Program-made: the position numbers and the translations under genes
Notes under the pieces: model-generated
Told to the model about the DNA's origin: nothing
Databases searched by the model: none
What the model saw: the letters and a program-made list of their open reading frames with translations, nothing else
DNA from: Campylobacteraceae bacterium
Lineage (GTDB): Bacteria > Campylobacterota > Campylobacteria > Campylobacterales > Campylobacteraceae
Direction: 5' to 3'
DNA length: 64,000 nt
NCBI GenBank assembly: GCA_031263195.1
Contig: JAISGD010000008.1
Location: forward strand, 25,343-89,342
Part shown: positions 10,077 through 17,850 of the stretch, piece by piece
Layout: the number at the start of each line of letters is the position of its first letter
How positions within the stretch are numbered: position 1 is the stretch's first letter

Positions 10077-10106
10077 ATTGTATCCTTTATTTTGTCAATA
10101 AGTCAA
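10077..10106 (-). promoter_or_regulatory. Predicted cmeABC promoter
   Basis: On the minus strand, TTGACT (10106-10101) and TACAAT (10082-10077) are separated by 18 nt and lie 15 nt upstream of the CmeR-like operator. Both boxes are close to the sigma-70 consensus. Transcription would start near the operator and give a leader of roughly 60 nt before cmeA. Confidence 0.55.
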
Positions 10107-10128
10107 GAGTTCAAGGATAGAATTTGTA

Positions 10129-10794
10129 TCATTTTTTTACAGCCATACCTTTTGAAAATATTTTTACTGTTTGACGCAATGACTTTTCAACGTCAAATAC
10201 GGGATTATTTGTATCTACGCCAAGTATTTCGGCAAGAAAAAACGGTTCTTTCAATAAATGTAAAAATTGATAAGCCGCGAGAGTAGGGTCTTCTATGCTG
10301 ATGTTTCCTCTCTCTCTCTCTCTCTCGAAATACTTTGCCACTATAGATACGGTACGTTTTATAGCGTTTTCAAAAAAAAGTTTTCCTACTTTTGCATTAT
10401 TTTTATGACCCTCGTAGATTATTAATCTGTGAAAGGCTATAGAGTCGTCCGTTGTGCTAAGAGCTATAATTTTTTTGCCGATATCATATAAAAAATCTTC
10501 GAAATTTTCACTATAAGAGATAGCGGAGTGTTCTATACTTGAGAAAATTTCCTCCGTTTTTTGAGATAGAACTTCAACAAAAAGAGCCTCTTTATTGCCG
10601 AAAATCTTATACATAGTTACAAACGAACCGCCCGCTTGTTTGATTATTTTGCACATTTTGGCTTTTTCAAATCCATACTGTAAAAAAACTTTAGACGCGG
10701 CGTCTATTAGCTTATCGTATCTTGCTTTTTCTTTCGGACTTAATGACTCTTTAGCAGTTTTTATACATGTAGGCATAGTTTTACTTTTTCTCAT
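10129..10794 (-). CDS. cmeR: TetR-family repressor (CmeR-like) with in-frame (GA)9 repeat
   Basis: TetR regulators bind a palindrome as a dimer and release it on ligand binding. The N-terminal helix-turn-helix is clear (MCKIIKQAGGSFVTMYKIF, residues 47-65, followed by GNKEALF). The rest is the all-helical ligand and dimer domain; total 221 aa. It lies directly upstream of cmeA in the same direction, as cmeR does in C. jejuni, and a CmeR-like operator lies between them. Its start overlaps the upstream TPR lipoprotein gene by 14 nt. Codons for ERERER near residue 157 are built from a pure GA dinucleotide tract, so slippage there would shift the frame and cut off the C-terminal domain. Confidence 0.85.
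   Translation of the reverse strand: MRKSKTMPTCIKTAKESLSPKEKARYDKLIDAASKVFLQYGFEKAKMCKIIKQAGGSFVTMYKIFGNKEALFVEVLSQKTEEIFSSIEHSAISYSENFEDFLYDIGKKIIALSTTDDSIAFHRLIIYEGHKNNAKVGKLFFENAIKRTVSIVAKYFERERERGNISIEDPTLAAYQFLHLLKEPFFLAEILGVDTNNPVFDVEKSLRQTVKIFSKGMAVKK
10308..10326 (-). repeat. (GA)9 dinucleotide microsatellite inside cmeR
   Basis: Nineteen bases of pure CT alternation on the plus strand (GA on the coding strand) inside the repressor reading frame, encoding alternating Glu and Arg. A gain or loss of one unit changes the frame. It is the only long dinucleotide repeat noticed in the window. Confidence 0.9.
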
Positions 10795-11680
10795 AACGTT
10801 TTTTCACAAGCACTCTTTTTATATAATTTTTGGCTTCAGGCATTATCTGCATTAAATATTGATAGTTTTGCAAAGCTTTATCCAAATCTCCTTCATGTTC
10901 ATATAAAAGTCCTAAATTGAGATATATTTCATAAGGCGTTTCACTGGTTGTCGGCTTTTTTAGCTTTTCAAAGCCTAAGATTGCCTCTTCATATCTCTTT
11001 TTTGAAGCCGATTTGAGACTTTGCTCAAAAATTTCCGCTTCACTTTGAGGAAGCCGCGTACTTTTTATCTCATCCGACAATCTCTCTTTTTGTATTGTTT
11101 TAACGGGTAAAATCATACTTTTTATCTTTTTTGCCAACAATATTATATTTTCACGTTTGACGTTATCGGCTAAAAACATATCAAATCCAAAACCGTGCAA
11201 ACGATTGTGACAACTATCGGCGAATTCTCTACTTGTTATCGGAAGTTCTTTAGTCTCATTTGTATGTATATTTAACGCTCTAACCACTACATGTATGCTA
11301 TCCGTTACGTCTAAACACGGCACGTATACAACTCTTGGAATACGATAGCATTCTCCGTTAGGAGCGCATTTTATACTAGAATAATGATAAGAAGGCTCGT
11401 ATCTGCGATACGCGAATCTATCGTGCGATAATAATTCTAAGTCTAAAAGATACGAAGCATTTTGTTCGTTTATCAAAAAATCGTCTTTGATTATCTGTTT
11501 TTCAAGTTCGTTTTTTATAGCTTCGCTTAAAAGTGGGTATGGATTATTTGCCACATCTATGGAAATCGGTAAATTTTCTTTTACAAATGCGTCGTCTGTG
11601 AAAGATACTATTTCAACTTTTGTAGCGCATCCGGAAAATAAAATAAAAAATATACAAGCGAAAATGAGATATTTAAGCAT
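10781..11680 (-). CDS. TPR-containing lipoprotein of unknown function
   Basis: The start is placed at the ATG at 11680, giving a compact lipoprotein signal with lipobox LFSGC; a longer frame to 11722 adds an unlikely extension. The middle part (residues about 30-190) is not recognised and contains a Cys-bearing YHYSSIKCAPNGECYRIPRV segment. The C-terminal about 80 residues carry tetratricopeptide-like helices (YLNLGLLYEHEGDLDKALQNY). The last 14 nt overlap the cmeR start, so it probably shares a transcript with the repressor. Function unknown; an envelope scaffold is an inference. Confidence 0.7.
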   Translation of the reverse strand: MLKYLIFACIFFILFSGCATKVEIVSFTDDAFVKENLPISIDVANNPYPLLSEAIKNELEKQIIKDDFLINEQNASYLLDLELLSHDRFAYRRYEPSYHYSSIKCAPNGECYRIPRVVYVPCLDVTDSIHVVVRALNIHTNETKELPITSREFADSCHNRLHGFGFDMFLADNVKRENIILLAKKIKSMILPVKTIQKERLSDEIKSTRLPQSEAEIFEQSLKSASKKRYEEAILGFEKLKKPTTSETPYEIYLNLGLLYEHEGDLDKALQNYQYLMQIMPEAKNYIKRVLVKKRYEKK

Positions 11681-11885
11681 ATAAAAACACCGTAAATGAA
11701 AATAACTTTTTAAGTATACCAAAGTGTGCGTTAATAATCAATTTCATTTTAAAGCTTAATGAAGTATGTTATTGTGACTTTTATGTTTTTACCTTATTAA
11801 AAATTTTTAATTTATATTCTATGCCCTTGTTGTTTTTCCTCAAATATACTCAATTCTCTAATAATTTTTTGACATTATGAGTTAC

Positions 11886-14069
11886 TCAAAGTTTGGAGTA
11901 GCATAATTCTATTTTACCATTCTTAAATTCAATCTCCACTTCTCCGCCGTTTTTAAGCTGTCCGAAAAGTATCTCATCAGTTAGAGGAGTTTTTATCTCT
12001 TCCTGCATGACTCTTTTCATTTCTCTTGCGCCCAAAGATGGGCTAAAACCCTCTTGTGCCAGATACTCTTTGGCGGTAAGCGAAGCTGTAATTTTAATAT
12101 TTTTATCCTTTAACTGCTCCTCAATTTCGCACAACAGCTTTTCCACTATTTTTATCATTTGTTCTGTTTTTAATGACTTAAACTCCACAATAGCATCAAG
12201 GCGATTTCTAAATTCAGGTGCAAAAAATTCTTTAATCGCCCTAAAAACTTGGTCATTCTCGCTTTTCGTAAAACCAACTTGCGGTGCCTCTTTTGTGCCG
12301 AGATTTGAAGTCATTATAATGATGACATTCCTGAAATCCGTTTTTTTGCCACTATTGTCCGTAAGCATAGCGCTATCAAAAATTTGAAGTAAAATATTCA
12401 GCAAATCCCCATGCGCTTTCTCTACTTCATCCAACAAAAGTACACTATACGGATGCTTTTTTATACTATTTGTAAGCTGTCCGCCCTCTTCAAATCCGAT
12501 ATAACCCGGAGGCGAACCTATAAGGCGGCTTACGGAGTGCTTCTCCATATACTCACTCATATCGTATCGTTCAAAATGTATGCCGAGCTCATTCGCCAAC
12601 TGTTTTGCTACTTCTGTTTTTCCAACACCTGTTGGTCCTACAAAAAGAAATGAACCTATTGGGGAAGTTGGACTGCCAAGTCCGGCGCGTGAACGCTTTA
12701 TGGCATGCGTTAAAACTTCTATCGCTTCATCCTGTCCGAAAATTTTACTTTTCAATTTTAGTGAAAGTGTTTTTAAAACAGATCCCTCATCACTTGAAGC
12801 TCTTGGGTTCGGAATATTCGCCATAGAAGAGAGAGTATTTTCAATATCGGCAACCTCAACACTTCTTCTGTTATCATGTCTAAAATGAAATGAAGCGCAT
12901 GTTTCGTCTATCAAATCTATAGCGGAATCAGGTAAAAATTTATCATTAATGTATTTTTTCGCAAGCTCTGCAGCAACTTTCAGCGTTGTATCGGGCAATT
13001 TTATATTATGATGCTCTTCATAAATACTTTTTAGCCCTAAAAGTATCCTGTAACTCTCCTCAATACTCGGCTCTTTTACATCTATAGTCGCGAAACGGCG
13101 CGAAAGCGCTCTGTCTTTATTGAAGTTATTTCTGTATTCCTGATAAGTAGTCGCCCCGATACATTTTAGTTTTCCGCTTGCTAAAGATGGTTTTAGAAGA
13201 TTCGCCAAATCAACATTACTGCCGCTTGTAGAACCGGCACCTACGATAGTATGTATTTCGTCTATAAAAAGTATCGCATTTGGTATTTGCTCAAGTTTTT
13301 CTATAATATCTTTCAATCTCTTTTCAAAATCGCCTCTATATTTTGTACCGGCAAGCAAAGAACCGATATCAAGAGTAAAAAGCTGACAATTTTTCAATAT
13401 CTCCGGTGTCTTACCCTCATTTACAGCAAGCGCCAATCCCTCTACTATAGCCGTTTTGCCAACGCCAGGTTCCCCTAAAAGCAAAGGATTATTTTTTTTG
13501 CGGCGACAAAGTATCTGCTGTACACGCTGCAACTCCTCTTTGCGTCCCACAAGCGGATCTATAAATCCATTCTTTGCCTGTTCCAATAAATTAATGCAAA
13601 AGTTCACTTCGCTCTTTTCGGCGTATACAATCTTATCGCTATACTCTACAATCGCATCCAGTAAGTCATCCCTGTCAACTCCTTTTTCATAAAGCAGATA
13701 AACACTGTAAGAACCCTTATCTTCAAACAAAAAATATATCATATCATACAGCGATGCTTCGTTTTTATCGGTTTTATTAATATGCAGCAACATTTGTTCT
13801 ATTGTGCGAGAAAGCGCTAATGTTTCAGACGGTTCGTAATCTGTCTCTAGCGGTACTTTTTTATAATTCATCGCAAAATAGCTTTCTAACGAACGCTTTA
13901 TGTCCGTTATATCTTCCTCTTTTATATGCAAAGAGTTTAAAAGAACCCTAATATCCTCATGTTCCAAGAGTATATAAAATATATGCTCTATAGTAAAATA
14001 TTCATGGCGGTGCATTTTTGCAAACGACATGGCACGACTAAAGACTTGACTTAATTCTTGACTTAACAT
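11886..14069 (-). CDS. clpA: ATP-dependent Clp protease ATPase subunit ClpA
   Basis: AAA+ unfoldase that feeds substrates to ClpP. Two ATPase modules are complete: Walker [12 protein letters not shown] near residue 205 and [12 protein letters not shown] near residue 480, with the second Walker B as [10 protein letters not shown]. The N-terminal Clp-N domain ([20 protein letters not shown]) is present. The ClpP-docking loop appears as VGF in the position of the E. coli IGL. Length 727 aa is normal. It lies 2 nt after clpS, its adaptor. Confidence 0.95.
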   Translation of the reverse strand: MLSQELSQVFSRAMSFAKMHRHEYFTIEHIFYILLEHEDIRVLLNSLHIKEEDITDIKRSLESYFAMNYKKVPLETDYEPSETLALSRTIEQMLLHINKTDKNEASLYDMIYFLFEDKGSYSVYLLYEKGVDRDDLLDAIVEYSDKIVYAEKSEVNFCINLLEQAKNGFIDPLVGRKEELQRVQQILCRRKKNNPLLLGEPGVGKTAIVEGLALAVNEGKTPEILKNCQLFTLDIGSLLAGTKYRGDFEKRLKDIIEKLEQIPNAILFIDEIHTIVGAGSTSGSNVDLANLLKPSLASGKLKCIGATTYQEYRNNFNKDRALSRRFATIDVKEPSIEESYRILLGLKSIYEEHHNIKLPDTTLKVAAELAKKYINDKFLPDSAIDLIDETCASFHFRHDNRRSVEVADIENTLSSMANIPNPRASSDEGSVLKTLSLKLKSKIFGQDEAIEVLTHAIKRSRAGLGSPTSPIGSFLFVGPTGVGKTEVAKQLANELGIHFERYDMSEYMEKHSVSRLIGSPPGYIGFEEGGQLTNSIKKHPYSVLLLDEVEKAHGDLLNILLQIFDSAMLTDNSGKKTDFRNVIIIMTSNLGTKEAPQVGFTKSENDQVFRAIKEFFAPEFRNRLDAIVEFKSLKTEQMIKIVEKLLCEIEEQLKDKNIKITASLTAKEYLAQEGFSPSLGAREMKRVMQEEIKTPLTDEILFGQLKNGGEVEIEFKNGKIELCYSKL

Positions 14070-14071
14070 TT

Positions 14072-14374
14072 TTACTCCTCCTCCAAAATCGCGCGAAGAG
14101 GGAAGCTGTTGGATTTAGCATATGCATGCACTTGTGCAACTTTTGTCTCGGCTATCTCAAAAGGATACGCCCCACAAGGCGCTCTGCCCTCTTTATGTAT
14201 TTTCATCATTATATCAAATGCCGAACGCGGATTGTGTCCAAAATACAATGTCAGTACTTTTATCACAAAATCCATTGTCGTAAAATCATCATTTAAAAGA
14301 TAAACTATATATCTTTTCGGTATTTTCACATCTATGCGTGTCTTCTCAACAATACTTTTCTCCGTTTTATCCAT
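14072..14374 (-). CDS. clpS: ATP-dependent Clp protease adaptor ClpS
   Basis: Binds N-degron substrates and delivers them to ClpA. The signature YIVYLLNDDFTTMDFVIKVL matches the family LNDDxTPMEFV motif that lines the pocket for bulky N-terminal residues. At 100 aa it is of usual length. It sits 3 nt after the thioredoxin-like gene and 2 nt before clpA. Confidence 0.93.
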   Translation of the reverse strand: MDKTEKSIVEKTRIDVKIPKRYIVYLLNDDFTTMDFVIKVLTLYFGHNPRSAFDIMMKIHKEGRAPCGAYPFEIAETKVAQVHAYAKSNSFPLRAILEEE

Positions 14375-14377
14375 TCT

Positions 14378-14968
14378 CTACTCTTTCAGTATCCGTTTCA
14401 AATCTTTTTCTATAACGGCCGTATCTACAGCGCCGATGTAATATCTATTGTCCGTTTTATTTTCCCATATATCGGTTACATCGCGATATTTACCATTTTT
14501 TAATACCACTTTAAACGGCAAAGATATGAGACTTTTATATTTTATATCTTCTGTTATCGTATCCGCCAAAGCCTTATTCAGAGGTGAATTTTTGACTATA
14601 AAATAGTGCGCATTATATGGTTTTGCGAAATTCTCAATAATATATTTTTCGTCTACTTCCTCAAAGTAACTAAGTCCTATTAGTGTCATATTTGAGATAT
14701 ATTGCAACTGTAAATTCATCAAAGCAGGCGCTTCTTTTTTGCATGGTTCGCAAAATGTGCCGAAAATATCAAATATCAAAACCGCGTCCTCTTTGCCTTC
14801 TTGCACCAAACCGCCCTCTACTCTTTTGATTGTGATTTTAGCGCCCTGCACACTTGTAAGTTCGATACTCTCGCCTATTCTCAACGCATTGTTTTTTGGA
14901 ATTACCTCTTCCTGAACAGTACATCCAAACATTAAAATCGCCCAAAAAACAACTATTAAATATCTCAT
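14378..14968 (-). CDS. Thioredoxin-fold lipoprotein (TlpA/ResA-like)
   Basis: Probable periplasmic thiol-disulfide protein tethered to a membrane. Signal with lipobox LMFGC near residue 16. The active site is CEPC in DIFGTFCEPCKKEAPAL, the TlpA/ResA arrangement with Glu-Pro between the cysteines. 196 aa. Substrate unknown. It heads the clpSA operon by position, although no functional link with ClpSA is known to me. Confidence 0.8.
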   Translation of the reverse strand: MRYLIVVFWAILMFGCTVQEEVIPKNNALRIGESIELTSVQGAKITIKRVEGGLVQEGKEDAVLIFDIFGTFCEPCKKEAPALMNLQLQYISNMTLIGLSYFEEVDEKYIIENFAKPYNAHYFIVKNSPLNKALADTITEDIKYKSLISLPFKVVLKNGKYRDVTDIWENKTDNRYYIGAVDTAVIEKDLKRILKE

Positions 14969-15113
14969 AATACACTCCGTTGTTTAATTGTACGGATTTT
15001 ACCTTGTATATACTTAAAAAGCCAGTTATTAAAAGCTCTTTTGATTTTCACTTATTTGTGCGATTTGAGATTTTATTTGTCTCAAAAAATATATAAATAT
15101 AAGCTTTTTATTG

Positions 15114-15119
15114 TACAAT
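15114..15119 (+). promoter_or_regulatory. Candidate -10 box for the SIMPL-domain gene
   Basis: TACAAT lies 30 nt upstream of the start codon at 15149, preceded by AT-rich sequence and followed by a good ribosome site (AAAGGA). No convincing -35 box is seen, which is usual for sigma-70 promoters in Campylobacter-type bacteria. Confidence 0.35.
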
Positions 15120-15148
15120 AATTATTTATTTTCAAGAAAGGAACGATT

Positions 15149-16228
15149 ATGAAAAAAATTCTTGCACTTGGCTGCTTTTTGTGTGTTATCTCTACTACTC
15201 TTTCCGCGCAAACGGAAACCCTGAGCGATTTTCAAAAAATTAGCGAGCTAAAATATGGCAGAAATCAAATACCGGTTGGTACCATCGGAGTACAATATAG
15301 CGAGGAATTGAGCCTAAAACCTGATATAGTACAATTTAGTATCACTTACTTGACCGAGGGATATACGCCCAATAATGCTTCAAATCGCAACGTTCAAAAT
15401 ATGAATGAGCTCAAAAAATATCTCAAATCCATCAAAATAGAGGATAAAGATATAACAACGCTTAGCTATATGAACTATCAGCAAACTGTGTATGAGGTGA
15501 TAGACAATAAAGACAAACGGTTTGAAACAGAGATTACTGTATGGATCGACGCGCCTAAAAGATCTATTTACAACGTCATTGAGTTACTTGAAAAACACGG
15601 TATAAATAACTTTAATAAAGACGACTATGACAATGGATACTACTTTACTATCGCAGATATAGCCTCGTCCGCAACTCTTTCTAGAAAAAATGCCCAAAAC
15701 AGTCTTGATAAAATATCGCAAGCACTTGAAAAAAGCGGTGTTGACGAGATAGATATCAAAGAGTATAAAACAGAGCAAGTAAAGCAAGATGTCAAAAAGT
15801 ATTTTGTCGCAAATACTATAAGGATTAGAACTTCGGATTTTGATAATGTAGGCAAAGTATTCGCGAAAGCACAAGAACTCAAAATGTCTGTAAATAATGA
15901 TTTGGACTACACTGTTTCAACAGAACAGAGACAAAAAGCCGAAAAAGAGGTCGAAGAGAGACTTTTCGCCAAACTCCAAGAGAAAGCAAAAAGAACGATT
16001 GAGCGAAATGGCTATTTTGTAGGCGCGCCTTCTCATTTGAACATACAAGCTCTCGATTATAATAACGAATACAAATACGGATATCGCGGAGATATGATGG
16101 CAAACTCAAGGCAATTGCAAGATGAAAGTCAAATCGCGAACGAGATTGATGTCAATCCGCCTTCCGAATACAAAATAACGTTTGTTATTAGCGGCAGTTT
16201 TGATATATTGCAAAATATCAAAAAATAG
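15149..16228 (+). CDS. SIMPL-domain (DUF541) periplasmic protein
   Basis: Signal peptide MKKILALGCFLCVISTTLSA, with a likely signal peptidase I site after SAQ, so it is probably periplasmic or surface. The region of about 60-250 aa follows the DUF541/SIMPL pattern: SLKPDIVQFSITYLTEG, then the ITTLSYMNYQQ strand, and a paired second half. The C-terminal about 90 residues are charged and unusual for the family. AAAGGA ribosome site 7 nt before the ATG. SIMPL proteins have no firm biochemical function. It converges on cca with a hairpin between. Confidence 0.75.
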   Translation: MKKILALGCFLCVISTTLSAQTETLSDFQKISELKYGRNQIPVGTIGVQYSEELSLKPDIVQFSITYLTEGYTPNNASNRNVQNMNELKKYLKSIKIEDKDITTLSYMNYQQTVYEVIDNKDKRFETEITVWIDAPKRSIYNVIELLEKHGINNFNKDDYDNGYYFTIADIASSATLSRKNAQNSLDKISQALEKSGVDEIDIKEYKTEQVKQDVKKYFVANTIRIRTSDFDNVGKVFAKAQELKMSVNNDLDYTVSTEQRQKAEKEVEERLFAKLQEKAKRTIERNGYFVGAPSHLNIQALDYNNEYKYGYRGDMMANSRQLQDESQIANEIDVNPPSEYKITFVISGSFDILQNIKK

Positions 16229-16243
16229 ATTTTAGGTTTTTAC

Positions 16244-16267
16244 AGCAGATAGATAACCCTATCTGCT
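16244..16267. terminator. Bidirectional terminator between SIMPL gene and cca
   Basis: Perfect 9-bp stem AGCAGATAG (16244-16252) and CTATCTGCT (16259-16267) with a 6-nt loop. It overlaps the cca stop codon (16259-16261). A short T-rich stretch follows on the plus strand. Confidence 0.6.
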
Positions 16268-17461
16268 TGCTTTTATGTAATCTTTTATAATATTAGCTTG
16301 TTTATGATGTATGATTGACTTTATCTGCTCCACACCCATCGTCTTACTATCTACGCCATAATCCGCGCTTTTTAAAAGACGCCACATGCAGCTTACTTGC
16401 TCTTTACTGAAAACCAACTCGTTGCTTTTGCCGACCCTTCCGTTTAAATCCGCCAAAGTAGCTTCAAGAATGCTCTCAAGCCTCTTTTCATCTTTTATCT
16501 TGAAAAGCAAAGCGGCTATCTTTGAAGCTCTCATTGTATTTTTAAATATATTTTGCAAATTATGATGATTTAGGGCGAAAAATTTTGAGATTTCAAGTTC
16601 TTCGCGCTCAAGACTTAATGTTTTTTGTATATCTTTAAAGAGTTTTTGCAAAATTTTGGCGTCATAATGTCTGTAAAAATTACCATCTTCCAAAAACGCT
16701 TGATACTTGCCGACATCGTGAAATAAAACAGCCCATTTCGCATTTTCGTCTTTACATATATCTACAGCCATCATAATGTGATTTAAAATCGTCCCTTCCA
16801 TATGATAATCATTGTTGTGTTCTATTTTTGTAAGCTCATAAGCCCAAGGAAAAATTGCGTCCAAAATATCAAGTTCCAACAAAGAGTTAAAGAACAAGGA
16901 CGGTTTTTCGCACCGCATAGCTCTTTTTGTCTCTTTATAAATCCTCTCTTTTGAGATATATTGCAACTCTTTTTTGGTTTTCAGGGCATACTCTTTTAGT
17001 TTGTCGTCAAAGCTCCATTCGCTTCCAAGTTCTGTTTTAAATCTCGCGGCTCGCAGCAATCTTAAAGCGTCTTCGCAAAAAGCTTCCGAAACTGGACGTA
17101 AGATTTTCTTTTTTATGTCATTAAGCCCGCCGAATGGATCTATATAAACATTCTTTTCCTCATCGTAAGCTATCGCGTTTATCGTCAAATCCCGCCGTTT
17201 CAAATCCTCCTCTAAACTCACATTTTCGGTAAAACACTCAAAATCAAAATGCTTTTTTCCGCTCTTTTTTTCACTTCTGGCTAACGCAAATTCGCCTTTT
17301 TCTTGCGGATGAATAAATACCGGAAACGACTTTCCCACGCTTTTAAAGCCAAGCGATAACATCTCCTCAATATTTGAGCCGACAATCACATAATCTTTAT
17401 CGCTGTTTTTTCTCCTGAGTATCAAATCCCGCACAGCGCCGCCGACCAAGTATTTTTTCAA
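16259..17461 (-). CDS. cca: CCA-adding tRNA nucleotidyltransferase with HD domain
   Basis: Adds or repairs the 3' CCA of tRNA. YLVGGAVRDLIL and the DxD-bearing KDYVIVGS form the nucleotidyltransferase active site; EEDLKRRDLTINAIAYD is the RRD motif. The order and wording follow E. coli Cca closely through residue 180. An HD motif (AVLFHDVGKY) is present. The start is the TTG at 17461, with AAAGG 8 nt upstream and the motif beginning at residue 4; the longer frame to 17530 adds a hydrophobic extension absent from the family. About 400 aa. Confidence 0.9.
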   Translation of the reverse strand: MKKYLVGGAVRDLILRRKNSDKDYVIVGSNIEEMLSLGFKSVGKSFPVFIHPQEKGEFALARSEKKSGKKHFDFECFTENVSLEEDLKRRDLTINAIAYDEEKNVYIDPFGGLNDIKKKILRPVSEAFCEDALRLLRAARFKTELGSEWSFDDKLKEYALKTKKELQYISKERIYKETKRAMRCEKPSLFFNSLLELDILDAIFPWAYELTKIEHNNDYHMEGTILNHIMMAVDICKDENAKWAVLFHDVGKYQAFLEDGNFYRHYDAKILQKLFKDIQKTLSLEREELEISKFFALNHHNLQNIFKNTMRASKIAALLFKIKDEKRLESILEATLADLNGRVGKSNELVFSKEQVSCMWRLLKSADYGVDSKTMGVEQIKSIIHHKQANIIKDYIKASR

Positions 17462-17556
17462 ATCGCAAACCTTTATAGAAAAAACTAAAAAAACAATTAT
17501 ATCAAATTGCAAAAAATAAAAATTTTTCAAGTGTACAAAAATATTGATTTAAAGAT

Positions 17557-17788
17557 TTAAATATAATTTTGTATTGTGATAAAGAATGATTTTTGGTTAA
17601 ATTTTCCAACTATTATCTTTGCTATGTCAACATTTTCATTTTTCAGCATTGCTATTCCACTGATTGTACTTATAGTCTTGTAAAGATTAAAATCTTTTTT
17701 ACCGAAATTATAAAATATAAAATGTTCCACCGAGCGTAACTTTATCTGTATAACTTGCAAGAAGTGTTCCGTTTATCAAAAATGCACT
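17557..17788 (-). pseudogene. Possible frameshifted fragment of an unrecognised gene
   Basis: Two adjacent minus-strand frames read smoothly into each other if one base is shifted near 17708: the first ends GTLLASYTDKVTLGGTFYI then stops, the second continues YNFGKKDFNLYKTISTISG and stops at 17557. Neither piece has a convincing start. The composition looks protein-like but I recognise no family. It could equally be chance in AT-rich DNA. Confidence 0.25.
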
Positions 17789-17804
17789 TTATTGTTTTTT
17801 GCAG

Positions 17805-17810
17805 TATAAT
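17805..17810 (+). promoter_or_regulatory. -10 box for the KAP NTPase gene
   Basis: TATAAT, 40 nt upstream of the start codon at 17851, where a strong AAGGAG ribosome site sits 7 nt before the ATG. A T-rich stretch lies in the -35 area. Confidence 0.5.
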
Positions 17811-17850
17811 CTTCATTTGCATAAATAAACGCAAGTGAAAAGGAGAAAAT

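Larger units (their letters stand above)
17462..17850. other. 389-nt intergenic region with a possible gene fragment and the KAP promoter
   Basis: Lies between the divergent cca and KAP genes. It contains AT-rich sequence, a possible frameshifted coding remnant on the minus strand (17557-17788) and a -10 box for the KAP gene. No RNA gene is seen. Confidence 0.5.

Noticed and set aside
9740..10120. 126-residue plus-strand frame over the cmeA promoter
   Set aside because: Antisense to cmeA and runs through the operator; no coding signature.
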